Of a stretch of DNA of 64,000 nt, positions 20,562 through 31,806 are shown one piece after another (position 1 is the stretch's first letter; each line of letters starts with the position of its first letter). The stretch is from Polynucleobacter sp. (GTDB lineage Bacteria > Pseudomonadota > Gammaproteobacteria > Burkholderiales > Burkholderiaceae_D). Both the position numbers and the translations under genes were made by a program. The stretch is from positions 62,001 to 126,000 of the forward strand of contig JAIPCX010000001.1 of NCBI GenBank assembly GCA_021737945.1, written 5' to 3'. Below the pieces are notes generated by a model that worked only from the letters and a program-made list of their open reading frames with translations, was not told where the DNA came from and did no database searches.

Positions 20562-20867
20562 TCAGTCGTCCTTGATGGGTTGACCGACCATAGCATCAAC
20601 CCGCTCCCGTAATTCCTTGCCCGGCTTAAAGTGAGGAACCCGTTTTTCAGGAACCATCACCGTATCACCCGACTTGGGATTACGGCCTATCCTTGGCGGA
20701 CGACTATTCAATGCAAAACTGCCAAAGCCACGAATCTCGATGCGCTGCCCAGCAGAGAGCGCATCGGTCATCGCATCAAGCAAGGTCTTGACAGCGAAAT
20801 CCGCATCTTTGGCAACCAGTTGCGGATAACGCTCGGCCAAACGGGCAATCAGCTCCGATTTTGTCAT
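20562..20867 (-). CDS. ihfB: Integration host factor subunit beta
   Basis: 101-residue HU/IHF-family DNA-bending protein, partner of IhfA in nucleoid structure, recombination and promoter architecture. [17 protein letters not shown] opens the protein; [26 protein letters not shown] (about residues 43-68) is the beta-arm with the intercalating Pro region. [16 protein letters not shown] follows. It lies 14 bases after rpsA in the usual order. Confidence 0.97.
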   Translation of the reverse strand: MTKSELIARLAERYPQLVAKDADFAVKTLLDAMTDALSAGQRIEIRGFGSFALNSRPPRIGRNPKSGDTVMVPEKRVPHFKPGKELRERVDAMVGQPIKDD

Positions 20868-20881
20868 CAGAGTGATTCCTA

Positions 20882-22594
20882 TCAGGATTTATTGTCTAGC
20901 TTGGCTTTCAGCAGTGCGCCGAGACTGGTTGTACCCGACGAAGCTGACGTATCTGTCGTAATTTTTTGCATGGCTTCTTGAGTATCAGCACTGTCTTTCG
21001 CTTTGATCGACAGTTGAATACCGCGTGCCTTGCGATCGACGTTCAGAATCATGGTCTCGATCTCGTCACCCACTTTTAAGTGAGTACCGGCATCTTCCAC
21101 GCGGTCACGAGAAATCTCGGAAGCACGCAGATAGCCTTCGACTTCTTCGGACAACTGAATTACAGCGCCCTTAGGCTCAACCGACTTAACGACACCGGTC
21201 ACCAATGCGCCTTTGTCATTCATAGCGCAGTAGTTATTGAACGGATCACCTTCGAGTTGTTTTACGCCGAGCGAAACGCGCTCGCGCTCAACGTCGATAG
21301 CCAACACAACGGCTTCCAGATCATCGCCCTTTTTGAAACGACGCACAGCTTCTTCGCCAGTTTCAGTCCATGACAAATCGGACAAATGAACCAGACCATC
21401 GATGTTGCCTGCCAAACCAATGAAGACACCGAAATCTGTGATCGATTTGATCGCGCCAGATACTTTGTCACCCTTCTTGTGGGAGATAGCGAAATCATCC
21501 CAAGGATTCGCCTTGCACTGTTTCATGCCGAGGCTGATACGACGACGCTCTTCGTCAATCTCCAGAACCATAACTTCAACTTCATCGCCCAGCTGCACAA
21601 CTTTTGAAGGAGCGACGTTTTTGTTCGTCCAATCCATCTCAGAAACGTGCACCAGACCTTCGATACCTTGTTCGACTTCCACGAATGCGCCGTAGTCGGT
21701 CAGGTTAGTTACCTTGCCGAATAAACGCGTGCTTTGTGGGTAGCGACGTGCCAAGCCTGTCCAAGGATCATCACCCAACTGTTTAACACCCAGCGAAACG
21801 CGATTTTTTTCTTGATCGTACTTGAGCACTTTAGCGGTGATCTCTTGACCGACTGCGAGCACTTCAGAAGGATGACGCACACGACGCCATGCCAAATCCG
21901 TGATGTGCAACAGACCATCGATACCACCCAGATCAACGAATGCGCCGTAATCAGTGATGTTCTTAACAACGCCGGTAACGATGGTGCCTTCTTTCAACGT
22001 CTCCATCAGTTTCGCGCGCTCTTCACCCATAGAGGCTTCGATCACTGCACGACGTGACAACACAACGTTATTACGTTTACGGTCCAGCTTGATGACACGG
22101 AACTCCATGGTCTTGCCTTCGAAAGGCGTAGTGTCTTTCACTGGGCGCGTATCAACCAGCGAACCAGGAAGGAATGCACGAATACCGTTCGTAAGAACAG
22201 TCAGACCACCTTTAACTTTACCGCTGACAGTACCAGTAACCAACTCGCCAGACTCCATCGCTTTTTCGAGCGAGAGCCAGGATGCGAGACGTTTAGCTTT
22301 GTCACGCGACAGTATGGTGTCACCGAAACCATTTTCGAGAGACTCGATAGCAACGCTGACGAAATCACCAATGTTGACTTCGAGCTCGCCATTATCGTTT
22401 TTGAATTCTTCGATCGGTATAAACGCTTCGGACTTCAGTCCGGCGTTAACGATCACAAAGTTGTGGTCAAGGCGAACAACTTCCGCCGAAATGACCTCGC
22501 CCGAACGCATATCCTGGCGCGACAAAGATTCTTCAAATAGAGCGGCAAAACTTTCCATGCCGGAGGATGCGGGGGATTGGGTAGCTATAGACAT
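20882..22594 (-). CDS. rpsA: 30S ribosomal protein S1
   Basis: 570-residue ribosomal protein that captures mRNA for initiation. Six S1 (OB-fold) domains can be followed along the sequence, with repeats such as [20 protein letters not shown] (about residue 215), [21 protein letters not shown] (about 302) and [21 protein letters not shown] (about 388). The N-terminus has [20 protein letters not shown]. It is upstream of ihfB and downstream of cmk, the conserved order. Confidence 0.98.
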   Translation of the reverse strand: MSIATQSPASSGMESFAALFEESLSRQDMRSGEVISAEVVRLDHNFVIVNAGLKSEAFIPIEEFKNDNGELEVNIGDFVSVAIESLENGFGDTILSRDKAKRLASWLSLEKAMESGELVTGTVSGKVKGGLTVLTNGIRAFLPGSLVDTRPVKDTTPFEGKTMEFRVIKLDRKRNNVVLSRRAVIEASMGEERAKLMETLKEGTIVTGVVKNITDYGAFVDLGGIDGLLHITDLAWRRVRHPSEVLAVGQEITAKVLKYDQEKNRVSLGVKQLGDDPWTGLARRYPQSTRLFGKVTNLTDYGAFVEVEQGIEGLVHVSEMDWTNKNVAPSKVVQLGDEVEVMVLEIDEERRRISLGMKQCKANPWDDFAISHKKGDKVSGAIKSITDFGVFIGLAGNIDGLVHLSDLSWTETGEEAVRRFKKGDDLEAVVLAIDVERERVSLGVKQLEGDPFNNYCAMNDKGALVTGVVKSVEPKGAVIQLSEEVEGYLRASEISRDRVEDAGTHLKVGDEIETMILNVDRKARGIQLSIKAKDSADTQEAMQKITTDTSASSGTTSLGALLKAKLDNKS

Positions 22595-22710
22595 AATTTA
22601 GAAAGGTTATCCAAACACAGCGGAATTGCCGCGTATGGGTTAGGTTGTCAGATACCTTGCCGAGCATTGCGCACAGCGAGGCGCCAGAACATCAACGACG
22701 ACTTCTTACT

Positions 22711-23370
22711 TCAGGGTGCGGAGTGATACCAACCCAGCACCTGCTCAACTGCCTGATCAATACTCATATGAGATGTATCGAGCAGCTTTGCGCCTTCAGC
22801 TGGTTTTAGCGGTGCAATGACGCGCTGAGTATCTCGCTCGTCACGCTCTCGCAAATCCTGCAAAAGGTCGACTATACTAGCAGAAAAACCTTTGTCAATC
22901 AATTGCTTATAGCGCCTTTCGGCGCGCGCCTCGACGCTCGCTGTAAGGAAGACCTTGAGGAGGGCATCAGGAAAAATCACGGTCCCCATGTCGCGACCAT
23001 CAGCTACCAAACCCGGCATACGACGAAAATCGTGCTGCAGCGTCACCAAAGCACTGCGCACTTTAGCCAAAGTAGCAATTTTTGAAGCAGCCACACCGAC
23101 CGCTTCGGCACGGATGTCATTGGAAACTTCGCGACCTGAGAGCAGTATGCGCTCACCTTCAAAATGAATATCGAGTTTGGCAGCTAGCCCGGCCAATGCA
23201 GACTCATCCGTTAATTCGATGCTTGCATCAAGTGCTGAGAGGGCGGTAAGTCGATATAGCGCACCTGAATCAAGCAGACCAAAACCTAAATGACTTGCAA
23301 CTCGGCTGGCGACGGTGCCTTTGCCAGAAGCCGTAGGACCATCAATAGTGATGACGGGAATAGTGGACAC
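22711..23370 (-). CDS. cmk: Cytidylate kinase
   Basis: Phosphorylates CMP and dCMP with ATP. It is 219 residues. The P-loop is [19 protein letters not shown] (about residues 8-26), the substrate region [12 protein letters not shown] lies at about 124-135, and the LID region contains [19 protein letters not shown] (about 174-192). It follows aroA by 6 bases and precedes rpsA by about 116. Confidence 0.97.
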   Translation of the reverse strand: MSTIPVITIDGPTASGKGTVASRVASHLGFGLLDSGALYRLTALSALDASIELTDESALAGLAAKLDIHFEGERILLSGREVSNDIRAEAVGVAASKIATLAKVRSALVTLQHDFRRMPGLVADGRDMGTVIFPDALLKVFLTASVEARAERRYKQLIDKGFSASIVDLLQDLRERDERDTQRVIAPLKPAEGAKLLDTSHMSIDQAVEQVLGWYHSAP

Positions 23371-23376
23371 GATGTT

Positions 23377-24696
23377 TTAGCTCCGCTGAACAATACTGGC
23401 CAGCGCATCGAAATAATCGGGGAATGTCTTTGCCACGCACTTCGGATCGTTAATGCGCACCTGCGTTCCCTCGCGTGCGGCACCGGTTAAGGTCGCCAGC
23501 GAAAAACACATCGCCATACGATGGTCGTCATAGGTATCGATGGTTGCTCGATCAAGTACGATGGGCGGTGTAACACGAAGATAATCTTCGCCCTCTTCGA
23601 TCAGCGCACCCAGCTTGCGGAGTTCTGTGGCCATCGCACTTAGACGATCGGTTTCTTTGACGCGCCAACTAGCGATATTGCGCAGCGTACTAGTACCGTC
23701 TGCATAGAGTGCAGCAACTGCAATCGTCATCGCGGCATCGGGAATGTGATTAAAATCAGCATCAATCGCTTTCAGCACACCGTTCGAACTGGCCTCTATC
23801 CAATTCTCGCCCATGGTGATGGTGGCGCCCATTTGCTCAAGCGCTTCGACAAAGCGCACATCACCCTGAATACTCGATTTACCCACGCCTTCAACTCGCA
23901 CAGGGCCACCAGCAATCGCACCGGCTGCCAGAAAGTACGACGCTGACGATGCATCGCCTTCAACATGAATGACTCCGGGGCTTTGGTACTGCTGCCCTGG
24001 TTGAATAGTGAATGCAGACCAACCCTCACGTTCTGGCTTTACACCAAACCGCTCCATTAAATTCAAGGTGATTTCTATATAGGGTTTGGAAATCAACTCG
24101 CCTATGACTTCAATGCGCAGCGCTTTATCGCGCGCAATCAATGGAGAAGCCATCAGCAGCGCTGTTAAAAACTGGCTCGATACATTGCCACGTACTTGCA
24201 ATTTTTCTGGATGCAAATTACCGCGTTGTATATGCAATGGTGGGAAGCCCGGATTTCCTGTGTAATTAATACGAGCACCAGCGAGATTCAGCGCATCAAC
24301 TAAATCACCAATCGGTCGCTCATGCATACGCGCCACACCGTGAATAGTGTAATCGCCGCCCATTGCCGCCAACGCCGCCGTTAATGGACGAATGGCCGTA
24401 CCAGCATTCCCCATAAACAAGTCAGCTGAATGAATCGGAAATGCTCCGCCCGCACCCACGACAGAATAATCTTGGCTCTCACCATGCTGCTGCCAGTGCA
24501 CGCCGAGTTTTTGCAACGCCATCAACATGACATGCGTGTCGTCAGACGCTAACAGCGATTTAATCACAGTGGTTCCTCGCGCCATTGCCGCAAGCAATAA
24601 GGTGCGATTTGAAATACTTTTTGAGCCCGGCAAACGCACCGTGCCGCGCGCCGCTGCAGCCATTTTAAGATCAAGGTGATGCGGATAATGTTTCAT
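23377..24696 (-). CDS. aroA: 3-phosphoshikimate 1-carboxyvinyltransferase (EPSP synthase)
   Basis: Joins shikimate-3-phosphate and phosphoenolpyruvate in the shikimate pathway. It is 439 residues. The class I signatures are [18 protein letters not shown] (about residues 22-39), [18 protein letters not shown] (about 93-110) and a C-terminal [19 protein letters not shown] (about 347-365) followed by YDDHRMAM. The TAIRPL segment keeps the glycine typical of glyphosate-sensitive class I enzymes. It lies 3 bases after tyrA in the aromatic block. Confidence 0.97.
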   Translation of the reverse strand: MKHYPHHLDLKMAAAARGTVRLPGSKSISNRTLLLAAMARGTTVIKSLLASDDTHVMLMALQKLGVHWQQHGESQDYSVVGAGGAFPIHSADLFMGNAGTAIRPLTAALAAMGGDYTIHGVARMHERPIGDLVDALNLAGARINYTGNPGFPPLHIQRGNLHPEKLQVRGNVSSQFLTALLMASPLIARDKALRIEVIGELISKPYIEITLNLMERFGVKPEREGWSAFTIQPGQQYQSPGVIHVEGDASSASYFLAAGAIAGGPVRVEGVGKSSIQGDVRFVEALEQMGATITMGENWIEASSNGVLKAIDADFNHIPDAAMTIAVAALYADGTSTLRNIASWRVKETDRLSAMATELRKLGALIEEGEDYLRVTPPIVLDRATIDTYDDHRMAMCFSLATLTGAAREGTQVRINDPKCVAKTFPDYFDALASIVQRS

Positions 24697-24699
24697 AAA

Positions 24700-25635
24700 T
24701 TAGTCTCCACCTTGCTCGTGTGGTCGCGGCTGTTCTGCTGCTTCAATCGCCGCAATCCAGCTCTGCCGCGCATCACGCGCGCGCGCAAAAATTGCTTCTA
24801 AGCCAGGGGCCTCTTGTTGGGCTAATACTTCCCGCAAATGCGTTACCTGAGCAATGTAGGAATCTAATTCGTTCAGTAGTGCAGGACGATTAGCCAAGGC
24901 AATATCACGCCACATTTCAGGCGATGAACCAGCAATTCGTGTGAAATCGCGGAAACCACTCGCGGCATATTGAAAAAGTGTCTCAGCGTTGGATCGCGCA
25001 GCAATGTCATCAACCAATGCATACGCTAATAAATGTGGCAAGTGACTCACGGCTGCAAACACGGCATCGTGTTCAGCTGCATCGAGTTGATGAATCAGTG
25101 CGCCGCACTGCTCCCATGCATTCGCAACTCGCGCTAAGGTTGAAGGTAAGTTTTCTTGCAGCGGAGTGAGAATCACTTTTTTACCGACATACAAATTACT
25201 GAGTGCCGCTTCAGGACCATTTTGCTCGCGACCAGCAATTGGATGCGCTGGTACAAACTGCGCAATCTTTGAACCTAATGCATGCCTAGCAGCCAGCACC
25301 ACATCCGACTTAGTGCTACCCGCATCCGTTACCACCGTATCCAATGATAAATGCGGAGCGATAGCAGCGAGCAGCGAACCTGTCTGCGCAACAGGAGCTG
25401 CGATAAGCACAAGATCAGCACCTGCAACAGCGTCTTGAATTGTTTCAGCGATGCTATCGATTAAGCCCAGTGATTTAGCGCGCTCTAGCGTTTCGCGTCG
25501 GCGACCAACACCCATCACCTCAGCCACCACACCTTTGTTCTTAAGCGCGAGCGCGAATGATCCGCCAATCAGGCCGACCCCAAAAATGGAGATTTTTTTT
25601 AGTGAATAGTGTTGGCTCACCGTTTGCTCATTCAC
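24700..25635 (-). CDS. tyrA: Prephenate dehydrogenase
   Basis: Oxidatively decarboxylates prephenate (or arogenate) on the way to tyrosine. NAD(P)-binding ISIFGVGLIGGSFALALKNKG lies at the N-terminus, DAGSTKSDV near residue 120 and the catalytic-His segment VPAHPIAGREQNGPEAA near 142. The start is uncertain: I chose the GTG at 25635, two bases after the hisC stop; GTG at 25620 is equally plausible. Longer in-frame starts would run into hisC and are rejected. The sequence does not settle NAD versus NADP preference. Confidence 0.93.
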   Translation of the reverse strand: MNEQTVSQHYSLKKISIFGVGLIGGSFALALKNKGVVAEVMGVGRRRETLERAKSLGLIDSIAETIQDAVAGADLVLIAAPVAQTGSLLAAIAPHLSLDTVVTDAGSTKSDVVLAARHALGSKIAQFVPAHPIAGREQNGPEAALSNLYVGKKVILTPLQENLPSTLARVANAWEQCGALIHQLDAAEHDAVFAAVSHLPHLLAYALVDDIAARSNAETLFQYAASGFRDFTRIAGSSPEMWRDIALANRPALLNELDSYIAQVTHLREVLAQQEAPGLEAIFARARDARQSWIAAIEAAEQPRPHEQGGD

Positions 25636-25637
25636 AC

Positions 25638-26738
25638 TCAGGCGAGTATCGACTGCAAGGCAGTAAGAAACGCAGTGTTTTCTTCCGGTAGCCCTATCGA
25701 TACACGCAGCCATTGCGGCAAACCGTAATTACCTACAGGGCGAACGATGATGCCTTTTTTAAGTAAAGCGAGATTCACGCGAGCACCAGCGCCGTCATCT
25801 TGACCAGCACGAAACAACACAAAATTTCCAGACGAAGGTAGGTATTCGATCTTCATAATATCGAATGCCGAGGTGATTTGTTGATAACCCTGCGCATTTA
25901 CTTCAGCACTCTTTTTCAAATACGCCGCATCATTTAATGCTGCAATCGCTGCTGCCTGAGCCAAAGAATTGACGTTAAAGGGTTGACGCAAACGGTTCAG
26001 CAAATCCGTCAACGCCGGCTGCGCAATACCAAAACCAACGCGTAAACCAGCTAGTCCATAGGCTTTAGAAAAACTACGGGAGACAATCAGATTGGGGTAC
26101 TGCGCTACCCATTGCAAGGAATCATAGCGCTGCGCATCAGAGAGATATTCTGTGTATGCCTCATCCAACACCACCACCACTGACGATGGTACTGATTGAA
26201 TAAAGGAATGAATCTTTTCAGCCGCTATGAATGTGCCGGTTGGATTATTTGGGTTAGCTACAAATACAAGTCGCGTTTCGTTCGTAATGGCTGCGCGCAT
26301 GGCATCCAAATCGTGACCGTAATTCGCCGCAGGCACCACAATTGCCTTTGCCCCTACTGCCTGCGTTGCTAATGGATACACAGCAAAAGAAAATTCCGAG
26401 TACACCACCGCTTGCCCAGGCGCGACTAAGGCACGCGCGGCTAATTCAAGAATGTCGTTACTACCATTACCTAAAGTAACCCAATCAGTAGGCACTGAAA
26501 ATTTCTTGCTGATAGTGCCTTTGAGATCAAAGCCATTTGAATCGGGGTAGCGCGCTAATTCAGCCAACGCGACAAGCATCGCTTGCCGAGCGCTCTCCGG
26601 AAGCCCAAGTGGATTTTCATTGGATGCCAGCTTGACGATGGTTGCCTCATCAAGACCAAACTCTCGTGCGACTTCCGAAATAGGTTTGCCGCCCTGATAA
26701 GGAGCGATCGCACGGACGTAATCAGGACCGAAATTCAT
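25638..26738 (-). CDS. hisC: Histidinol-phosphate / aromatic aminotransferase
   Basis: PLP aminotransferase of 366 residues, class I/II fold. The N-terminal KLASNENPLGLP (about residues 36-47) is the HisC signature. LDEAYTEYL (about 187-195) and the PLP-lysine segment SRSFSKAYGLAGLRVGFGIA (about 215-234) follow. Placed between pheA and tyrA, it may serve phenylalanine and tyrosine transamination as a second HisC-type enzyme rather than histidine synthesis. Family is sure, pathway is inferred from context. Confidence 0.93.
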   Translation of the reverse strand: MNFGPDYVRAIAPYQGGKPISEVAREFGLDEATIVKLASNENPLGLPESARQAMLVALAELARYPDSNGFDLKGTISKKFSVPTDWVTLGNGSNDILELAARALVAPGQAVVYSEFSFAVYPLATQAVGAKAIVVPAANYGHDLDAMRAAITNETRLVFVANPNNPTGTFIAAEKIHSFIQSVPSSVVVVLDEAYTEYLSDAQRYDSLQWVAQYPNLIVSRSFSKAYGLAGLRVGFGIAQPALTDLLNRLRQPFNVNSLAQAAAIAALNDAAYLKKSAEVNAQGYQQITSAFDIMKIEYLPSSGNFVLFRAGQDDGAGARVNLALLKKGIIVRPVGNYGLPQWLRVSIGLPEENTAFLTALQSILA

Positions 26739-26754
26739 AAGTAATAAGAAAAAA

Positions 26755-27828
26755 TCAGGAAGCGTGCGGGTACGAACCCAACACCTTGAAAAAAGCTGCT
26801 TGCGTCTGCAACTCGGCTAAGGCCTTTGATACCGTCGGATCATTAGCATGACCTTGAATATCGACATAGAAGTAATAATCCCAGCGACCGGTTCTGGCGG
26901 GACGCGATTCAAAGCGCGTCATTGATACGCCATGTTTCGCCAGTGGCGCGAGTAATTCATACACAGCACCAGGTTTATTCGGTACTGATAAAACGATAGA
27001 GGTTTGATCTTTTCCGCATGCTGAAGGAATCAATCGACCAATCACCACAAACCGCGTGCGATTATGAGGATCATCTTGTATGTGCGCATGAACAATTGAT
27101 AAGCCATATCGCTTCGCCGCCATTTCACCCGCGATAGCAGCAGCACTGTGATCATCAGTCGTAATTTTTGCGGCCTCACCATTCGACGCAACCGCTTGGC
27201 GTTCTATGGTTGGGTAATGTTCATTCAACCACGATTGGCACTGCGCTAATGCTTGTGAATGAGCGCAAATGCGCTTAATGCCTTGCATGCTACCCGTGCG
27301 TGTCATCAAACTATGATGAACTGGCAAAGCGACTTCACCGCTAATGGTCAAGGTTGTTTGCAACAATAAATCGAGTGTGCGATTGATAGTGCCTTCGGTA
27401 GAGTTTTCTACCGGCACCACACCAAATTCTGCCGTACCTGCCTCTACCGAACGAAATACTTCGTCAATCGATATGCACGGTAATTCAGTGACTGCCTGAC
27501 CGAATTGCTGCCACACTGCTTGCTCGCTGTAGGTGCCGACTGGGCCAAGAAAAGCAACCGTAACGCGATTTTCAAGTGCACGGCACGCCGACATCACTTC
27601 ACGAAAAATGGATTGCAAATCGGAAGAATGTAACGGTCCAGGATTATTTTTCGCCACGCGCGCCAAGACTTGTGCTTCGCGCTCAGGCCGAAATACCGGC
27701 GCATTGGTTTCTGCCTTAACGTGACCAACCTGCTGAGCGACTTTTGCGCGCTCATTCAGCAGGGTCAGTAATTGCGCATCCAGAGCATCAATCTGTTCAC
27801 GCAAAGGTTTGAGTTTGTCATCACTCAT
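26755..27828 (-). CDS. pheA: Bifunctional chorismate mutase / prephenate dehydratase (P-protein)
   Basis: Converts chorismate to prephenate and on to phenylpyruvate. It is 357 residues. An N-terminal AroQ-type chorismate mutase helix domain (LREQIDALDAQLLTLLNERAKVA, about residues 8-30) is followed by the dehydratase domain (FLGPVGTYSEQA near 93; VVPVENSTEGTINRTLDLL near 138; RTRFVVIGR near 254). A C-terminal ACT regulatory domain (SIVLSVPNKPGAVYELLAPLAKHGVSMTRFESRP, about 272-305) implies feedback control by phenylalanine. It heads the aromatic block after gyrA. Confidence 0.97.
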   Translation of the reverse strand: MSDDKLKPLREQIDALDAQLLTLLNERAKVAQQVGHVKAETNAPVFRPEREAQVLARVAKNNPGPLHSSDLQSIFREVMSACRALENRVTVAFLGPVGTYSEQAVWQQFGQAVTELPCISIDEVFRSVEAGTAEFGVVPVENSTEGTINRTLDLLLQTTLTISGEVALPVHHSLMTRTGSMQGIKRICAHSQALAQCQSWLNEHYPTIERQAVASNGEAAKITTDDHSAAAIAGEMAAKRYGLSIVHAHIQDDPHNRTRFVVIGRLIPSACGKDQTSIVLSVPNKPGAVYELLAPLAKHGVSMTRFESRPARTGRWDYYFYVDIQGHANDPTVSKALAELQTQAAFFKVLGSYPHAS

Positions 27829-27904
27829 GGCTGGTTGCCTTTGTTTTTTTCATCGCCGATAAGGTACAGTCAACTATCGCCAACAGGTGCTAAGGATAGG
27901 CAGA

Positions 27905-30547
27905 TCAGCCTGCGTCATCCTCGCCCGAAACTGCGTCGCCTGAAACCGCGTCATCCGAAACTACGTCTTCTGCATCACTTTCGGCTATTCGCTGAAGTCC
28001 AGATAATCGCGTTCCATCTTCAACCGCAATCAGAGTCACGCCCTGCGTGGCACGACCCATTTCACGAATCTCTGATACACGCGTACGAATCAACACACCA
28101 CCGGTCGTAATCATCATGATTTCATCGGTCGATTCAACTAACGTAGCCGCCACGACTTTGCCGTTGCGCTCGCTTGTTTGAATCGCAATCATGCCTTTGG
28201 TACCACGACCATGACGCGTGTATTCCGTAATAGGCGTGCGCTTGCCGTATCCATTTTCAGTCGCTGTCAACACAGATTGCTGCTCAGTCTGCGCTACCAA
28301 CATTGCGATTACGAGCTGACCTTCGTCGAGATTCATACCGCGCACGCCGCGCGCTGTACGGCCCATAGGACGAACATCGCTTTCATCAAAACGAACCGCT
28401 TTACCCGCATCAGAGAACAGCATCACGTCATTGCCACCATTCGTCAACGAGGCACCGATCAAGAAATCTCCGTCATCCAAATCAACGGCAATAATTCCCG
28501 CCTTACGTGGATTACTAAAATCAGATAGTGAGGTCTTTTTAACCACACCGTGTGAAGTCGCCATAAATACATAACGATCTTCAGGGAATTTGCTGTCTTC
28601 ACCAAATAATGGCAACACTACTGTGACTTTCTCGCCTTCTTGGAGCGGGAACATATTCACAATTGGCTTACCGCGAGAAGTACGGGAGCCCTGCGGCACT
28701 TCCCAAACTTTGAGCCAGTACATACGGCCACGATTTGAGAAGCAAAGAATGTAGTCATGGGTATTCGCAATAAAGAGCTGCTCGATCCAATCGTCATCTT
28801 TAGTGCCCGCTGCCTGCTTGCCACGACCGCCGCGTTTTTGCGCACGGTACTCCGACAAGGGTTGCGATTTCATGTAACCCGAATGCGAAAGCGTAACCAC
28901 CATATCCTGAGGTGTAATCAAATCTTCCGTACCCAAATCAGTCGCGTTGATTTCTATGGTCGAGCGACGCTTATCTTTATTGCCCTCACCGTACTCATTA
29001 CGAGCAGCGATCAGCTCATCGCTGATGATCGTCGTGACCCGATCTGGGCGACCGAGAATATCGAGTAAATCAGCAATATGCTCCATCACTTCTTTGTATT
29101 CGTTAACGATCTTATCTTGTTCAAGACCGGTTAAGCGTTGCAGACGCATCTGCAAAATTTCCTGCGCCTGATCATCCGACAATTTGTACATGCCATCGGA
29201 TTGCAAACCATAATGACGTGGCAGATTTTCAGGACGGAAGGATTCAATGCCGCCAGCATTTTCTGCTCCCGTACGCGCGAGCATTTCACGCACCAGCGAT
29301 GAATCCCATGAACGCGCCATCAGCTCAGCCTTAGCTACTGGCGGAGTCGGAGCAGCTTTGATTAGCGCGATGAATTCATCAATGTTCGCTAGCGCTACAG
29401 CCAGACCTTCCAACACATGACCACGATCACGCGCTTTGCGTAATTCAAAAACCGTACGGCGCGTGACAACTTCGCGTCTATGCGACAAGAAGCATTCCAG
29501 CATCTGCTTCAGGTTCAAGAGCTTAGGCTGCCCATCAACCAACGCCACCATGTTCATGCCAAAGGTGTCTTGTAATTGCGTCTGCTTGTACAGATTGTTT
29601 AGAACTACTTCCGCAACTTCACCACGCTTAAGCTCGATAACAACGCGCATGCCTGATTTATCGGATTCATCACGGATATCAGAGATGCCGTCTAATTTTT
29701 TATCGCGAACAATCTCAGCTATGCGCTCAAGTAACGATTTTTTATTGACCTGATAAGGCAACTCATCCACGATGATAGAAGAGCGGTTATCACGTAAATC
29801 TTCGAAATGCGTACGAGCGCGCATCACAACGCGACCACGACCGGTGCGATAACCATCACGCACTCCTGACACGCCGTAGATAATTCCGGCTGTAGGGAAA
29901 TCTGGTGCAGGAATGATTTCTATCAATTCATCGACGGTGCACTGAGGCGTCTGCAATACATGCAAAGCACCGTTAATGACTTCGGTAATGTTGTGAGGCG
30001 GGATGTTCGTTGCCATACCAACGGCAATACCAGAAGAACCGTTGATTAGCAGATTCGGTATGCGAGTAGGTAATACGGAAGGCTCTTTTTCTTTGCCATC
30101 GTAATTGGGCACAAAATCAACGGTATCTTTGTCGATATCGGCCAGCAACTCACTGGCAATTTTATCGAGACGACACTCGGTGTAACGCATCGCAGCAGCG
30201 TTATCACCATCAATCGATCCGAAATTTCCCTGCCCATCGACCAGCGTGTAACGCAAAGAAAAATCCTGCGCCATACGCACTAGCGTGTCGTAAATCGCCT
30301 GATCGCCATGTGGGTGATACTTACCCATGACCTCGCCCACCACACGCGCACATTTGACGTGAGGGCGATTCCAAACATTGTTAGTTTCATGCATCGCGAA
30401 CAATACGCGGCGATGTACTGGCTTGAGTCCATCCCTCACATCAGGTAATGCGCGACCGACGATCACGCTCATGGCGTAATCGAGATAACTCTTGCGCATC
30501 TCTTCTTCGAGGGAAATCGGGATGGTCTCTTTGGCGAACTGATCCAT
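27905..30547 (-). CDS. gyrA: DNA gyrase subunit A
   Basis: 880-residue catalytic subunit of gyrase, which introduces negative supercoils together with GyrB. The quinolone-resistance region [17 protein letters not shown] (about residues 78-94) shows Asp followed by Gln-Ala-Ile and then the catalytic Tyr in MRYTECRL (about 120). The C-terminal beta-pinwheel carries the GyrA box QKRGGRGKQ (about 561). The tail is acidic with short repeats ([15 protein letters not shown]). serC, usually found between gyrA and pheA in related genomes, is absent here. Confidence 0.98.
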   Translation of the reverse strand: MDQFAKETIPISLEEEMRKSYLDYAMSVIVGRALPDVRDGLKPVHRRVLFAMHETNNVWNRPHVKCARVVGEVMGKYHPHGDQAIYDTLVRMAQDFSLRYTLVDGQGNFGSIDGDNAAAMRYTECRLDKIASELLADIDKDTVDFVPNYDGKEKEPSVLPTRIPNLLINGSSGIAVGMATNIPPHNITEVINGALHVLQTPQCTVDELIEIIPAPDFPTAGIIYGVSGVRDGYRTGRGRVVMRARTHFEDLRDNRSSIIVDELPYQVNKKSLLERIAEIVRDKKLDGISDIRDESDKSGMRVVIELKRGEVAEVVLNNLYKQTQLQDTFGMNMVALVDGQPKLLNLKQMLECFLSHRREVVTRRTVFELRKARDRGHVLEGLAVALANIDEFIALIKAAPTPPVAKAELMARSWDSSLVREMLARTGAENAGGIESFRPENLPRHYGLQSDGMYKLSDDQAQEILQMRLQRLTGLEQDKIVNEYKEVMEHIADLLDILGRPDRVTTIISDELIAARNEYGEGNKDKRRSTIEINATDLGTEDLITPQDMVVTLSHSGYMKSQPLSEYRAQKRGGRGKQAAGTKDDDWIEQLFIANTHDYILCFSNRGRMYWLKVWEVPQGSRTSRGKPIVNMFPLQEGEKVTVVLPLFGEDSKFPEDRYVFMATSHGVVKKTSLSDFSNPRKAGIIAVDLDDGDFLIGASLTNGGNDVMLFSDAGKAVRFDESDVRPMGRTARGVRGMNLDEGQLVIAMLVAQTEQQSVLTATENGYGKRTPITEYTRHGRGTKGMIAIQTSERNGKVVAATLVESTDEIMMITTGGVLIRTRVSEIREMGRATQGVTLIAVEDGTRLSGLQRIAESDAEDVVSDDAVSGDAVSGEDDAG

Positions 30548-30629
30548 TGGCAGGCTGATAATTTAAGAAATTTGAACGGACTATTTCATGAAAACACAAG
30601 GAAAATCGTATGGTTTCAATAGCGATATT

Positions 30630-30651
30630 GAGCAGTCGCAACTGCTCTTTT
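30630..30651 (+). repeat. Hairpin in the gyrA-ompA intergenic region
   Basis: A perfect 7-bp stem GAGCAGT/ACTGCTC with loop CGCA and four T on the plus-strand side. It sits in the 295-base gap between the divergent gyrA and first ompA-like genes, about 80 bases upstream of the gyrA start. Seen from gyrA it would lie in the promoter or leader; seen from the plus strand it resembles a weak terminator. No function is assigned. Confidence 0.4.
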
Positions 30652-30842
30652 CAGAACACGAAATTTTACCACGCGGACCCCTCTTAAAGAAGGCTGACCG
30701 CAACTAAAACTAACCTATCCCGCACCCAGATTACGAACCCCCTATCCAGCGTTTGATTAGCACCAAAACCCTCCTGTCTGCGAGTGTCAGACTAATCGAA
30801 TTGCAATTTCGCTCAGCACGCACACAGCAAGGAGACCTACCC

Positions 30843-31538
30843 ATGGGCCAGCGTTCAAATATCTTTCTGATACTGATTTCATTCACTCTAGCGAGTGCAT
30901 CTGCAGATGATGTAATCACTTCACCTCCTGATAACAGCAACAGCGGAGCTTATTTGACCGACTCGGCTGGAAACGCAATTCGAGGCAGCGCAGGCGACTG
31001 TTGGCGCGCAGGTATCTGGACCCCCGCTTTAGCCAATCTAGTCGGCTGTGATGGAGTCATGGCCAAGGCATTGCCGGTGACCTCACCCGCTGAAGCACCC
31101 GAAGAATTAGCCACATCGCCAACAGAAACCGACGTAGTTCCAGAGCAAGCGATTGTTTCAACGAGCACATACGAGGCCTCTGAAAAAATTAGCTTTGATA
31201 CTGAAACCCTCTTTGATTTTGATAAAACAGCCCTAAAAAATGAGGGAAAGCAAAGACTGGATTTACTCGCTGCACGGTTAATGGATGGCGTTGTTCAGGT
31301 TGTGGTGGCTTTAGGCCACACAGACTCACTAGGTACCCAGACATATAACCAACTACTTTCTGAAAAACGCGCCAGAGCCGTGGCTGACTATCTCAACAAC
31401 AAAGGCATACCCAACGAAAAAATCTTTACGGAAGGACGCGGCGGCTCACAACCCATAGCAAGCAATTCAAGCGAGACAGGACGCGCCATGAATCGACGCG
31501 TAGAGATAGCAGTTGTAACCCACCGAGCCAGGGAATAA
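30843..31538 (+). CDS. OmpA-family outer-membrane protein (first of a pair)
   Basis: 231 residues from the ATG at 30843, which has AAGGAG 8 bases upstream and opens a signal peptide (MGQRSNIFLILISFTLASASA). A short N-terminal module AYLTDSAGNAIRGSAGDCWRAGIWTPA with two Cys (DCWR and GCDG) is followed by an Ala/Pro/Thr linker and a C-terminal OmpA-like peptidoglycan-binding domain (FDFDKTALKNEGKQ, GHTDSLGTQTYNQLLSEKRARAV, GRAMNRRVEI). There is no eight-strand OmpA barrel, so it probably tethers to peptidoglycan. The next gene is a paralogue. Confidence 0.88.
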   Translation: MGQRSNIFLILISFTLASASADDVITSPPDNSNSGAYLTDSAGNAIRGSAGDCWRAGIWTPALANLVGCDGVMAKALPVTSPAEAPEELATSPTETDVVPEQAIVSTSTYEASEKISFDTETLFDFDKTALKNEGKQRLDLLAARLMDGVVQVVVALGHTDSLGTQTYNQLLSEKRARAVADYLNNKGIPNEKIFTEGRGGSQPIASNSSETGRAMNRRVEIAVVTHRARE

Positions 31539-31679
31539 TCCCCTCTACTCCAAGCAAAAGTTGTTTGCGAGTCACCTAAGTAGTCTGGCAAAACTTGTCC
31601 TGAGGATCATTGTTTGGAGCCTAAAGTCATTTCAGAGTGGGTTTGTTGTTTTTTTTGTCAGTGTCAATAACTCACTAAA

Positions 31680-31709
31680 TTGGCAGACTTCTTGGGCTAA
31701 TGCTAATAA
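31680..31709 (+). promoter_or_regulatory. Candidate sigma-70 promoter of the second ompA-like gene
   Basis: TTGGCA at 31680-31685 and TAATAA at 31704-31709 with an 18-base spacer, about 100 bases before the ATG at 31807. The gap between the two paralogues (268 bases) is otherwise without a gene. Confidence 0.4.
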
Positions 31710-31806
31710 ATAGCAGTAAAATTATGGTCTAGTTCGGGAAATGGACCAGCATTCTCTACTTTTAGCTGCCCCCGACGAATACAGCTCAACTAACACGGGA
31801 ACCAAA

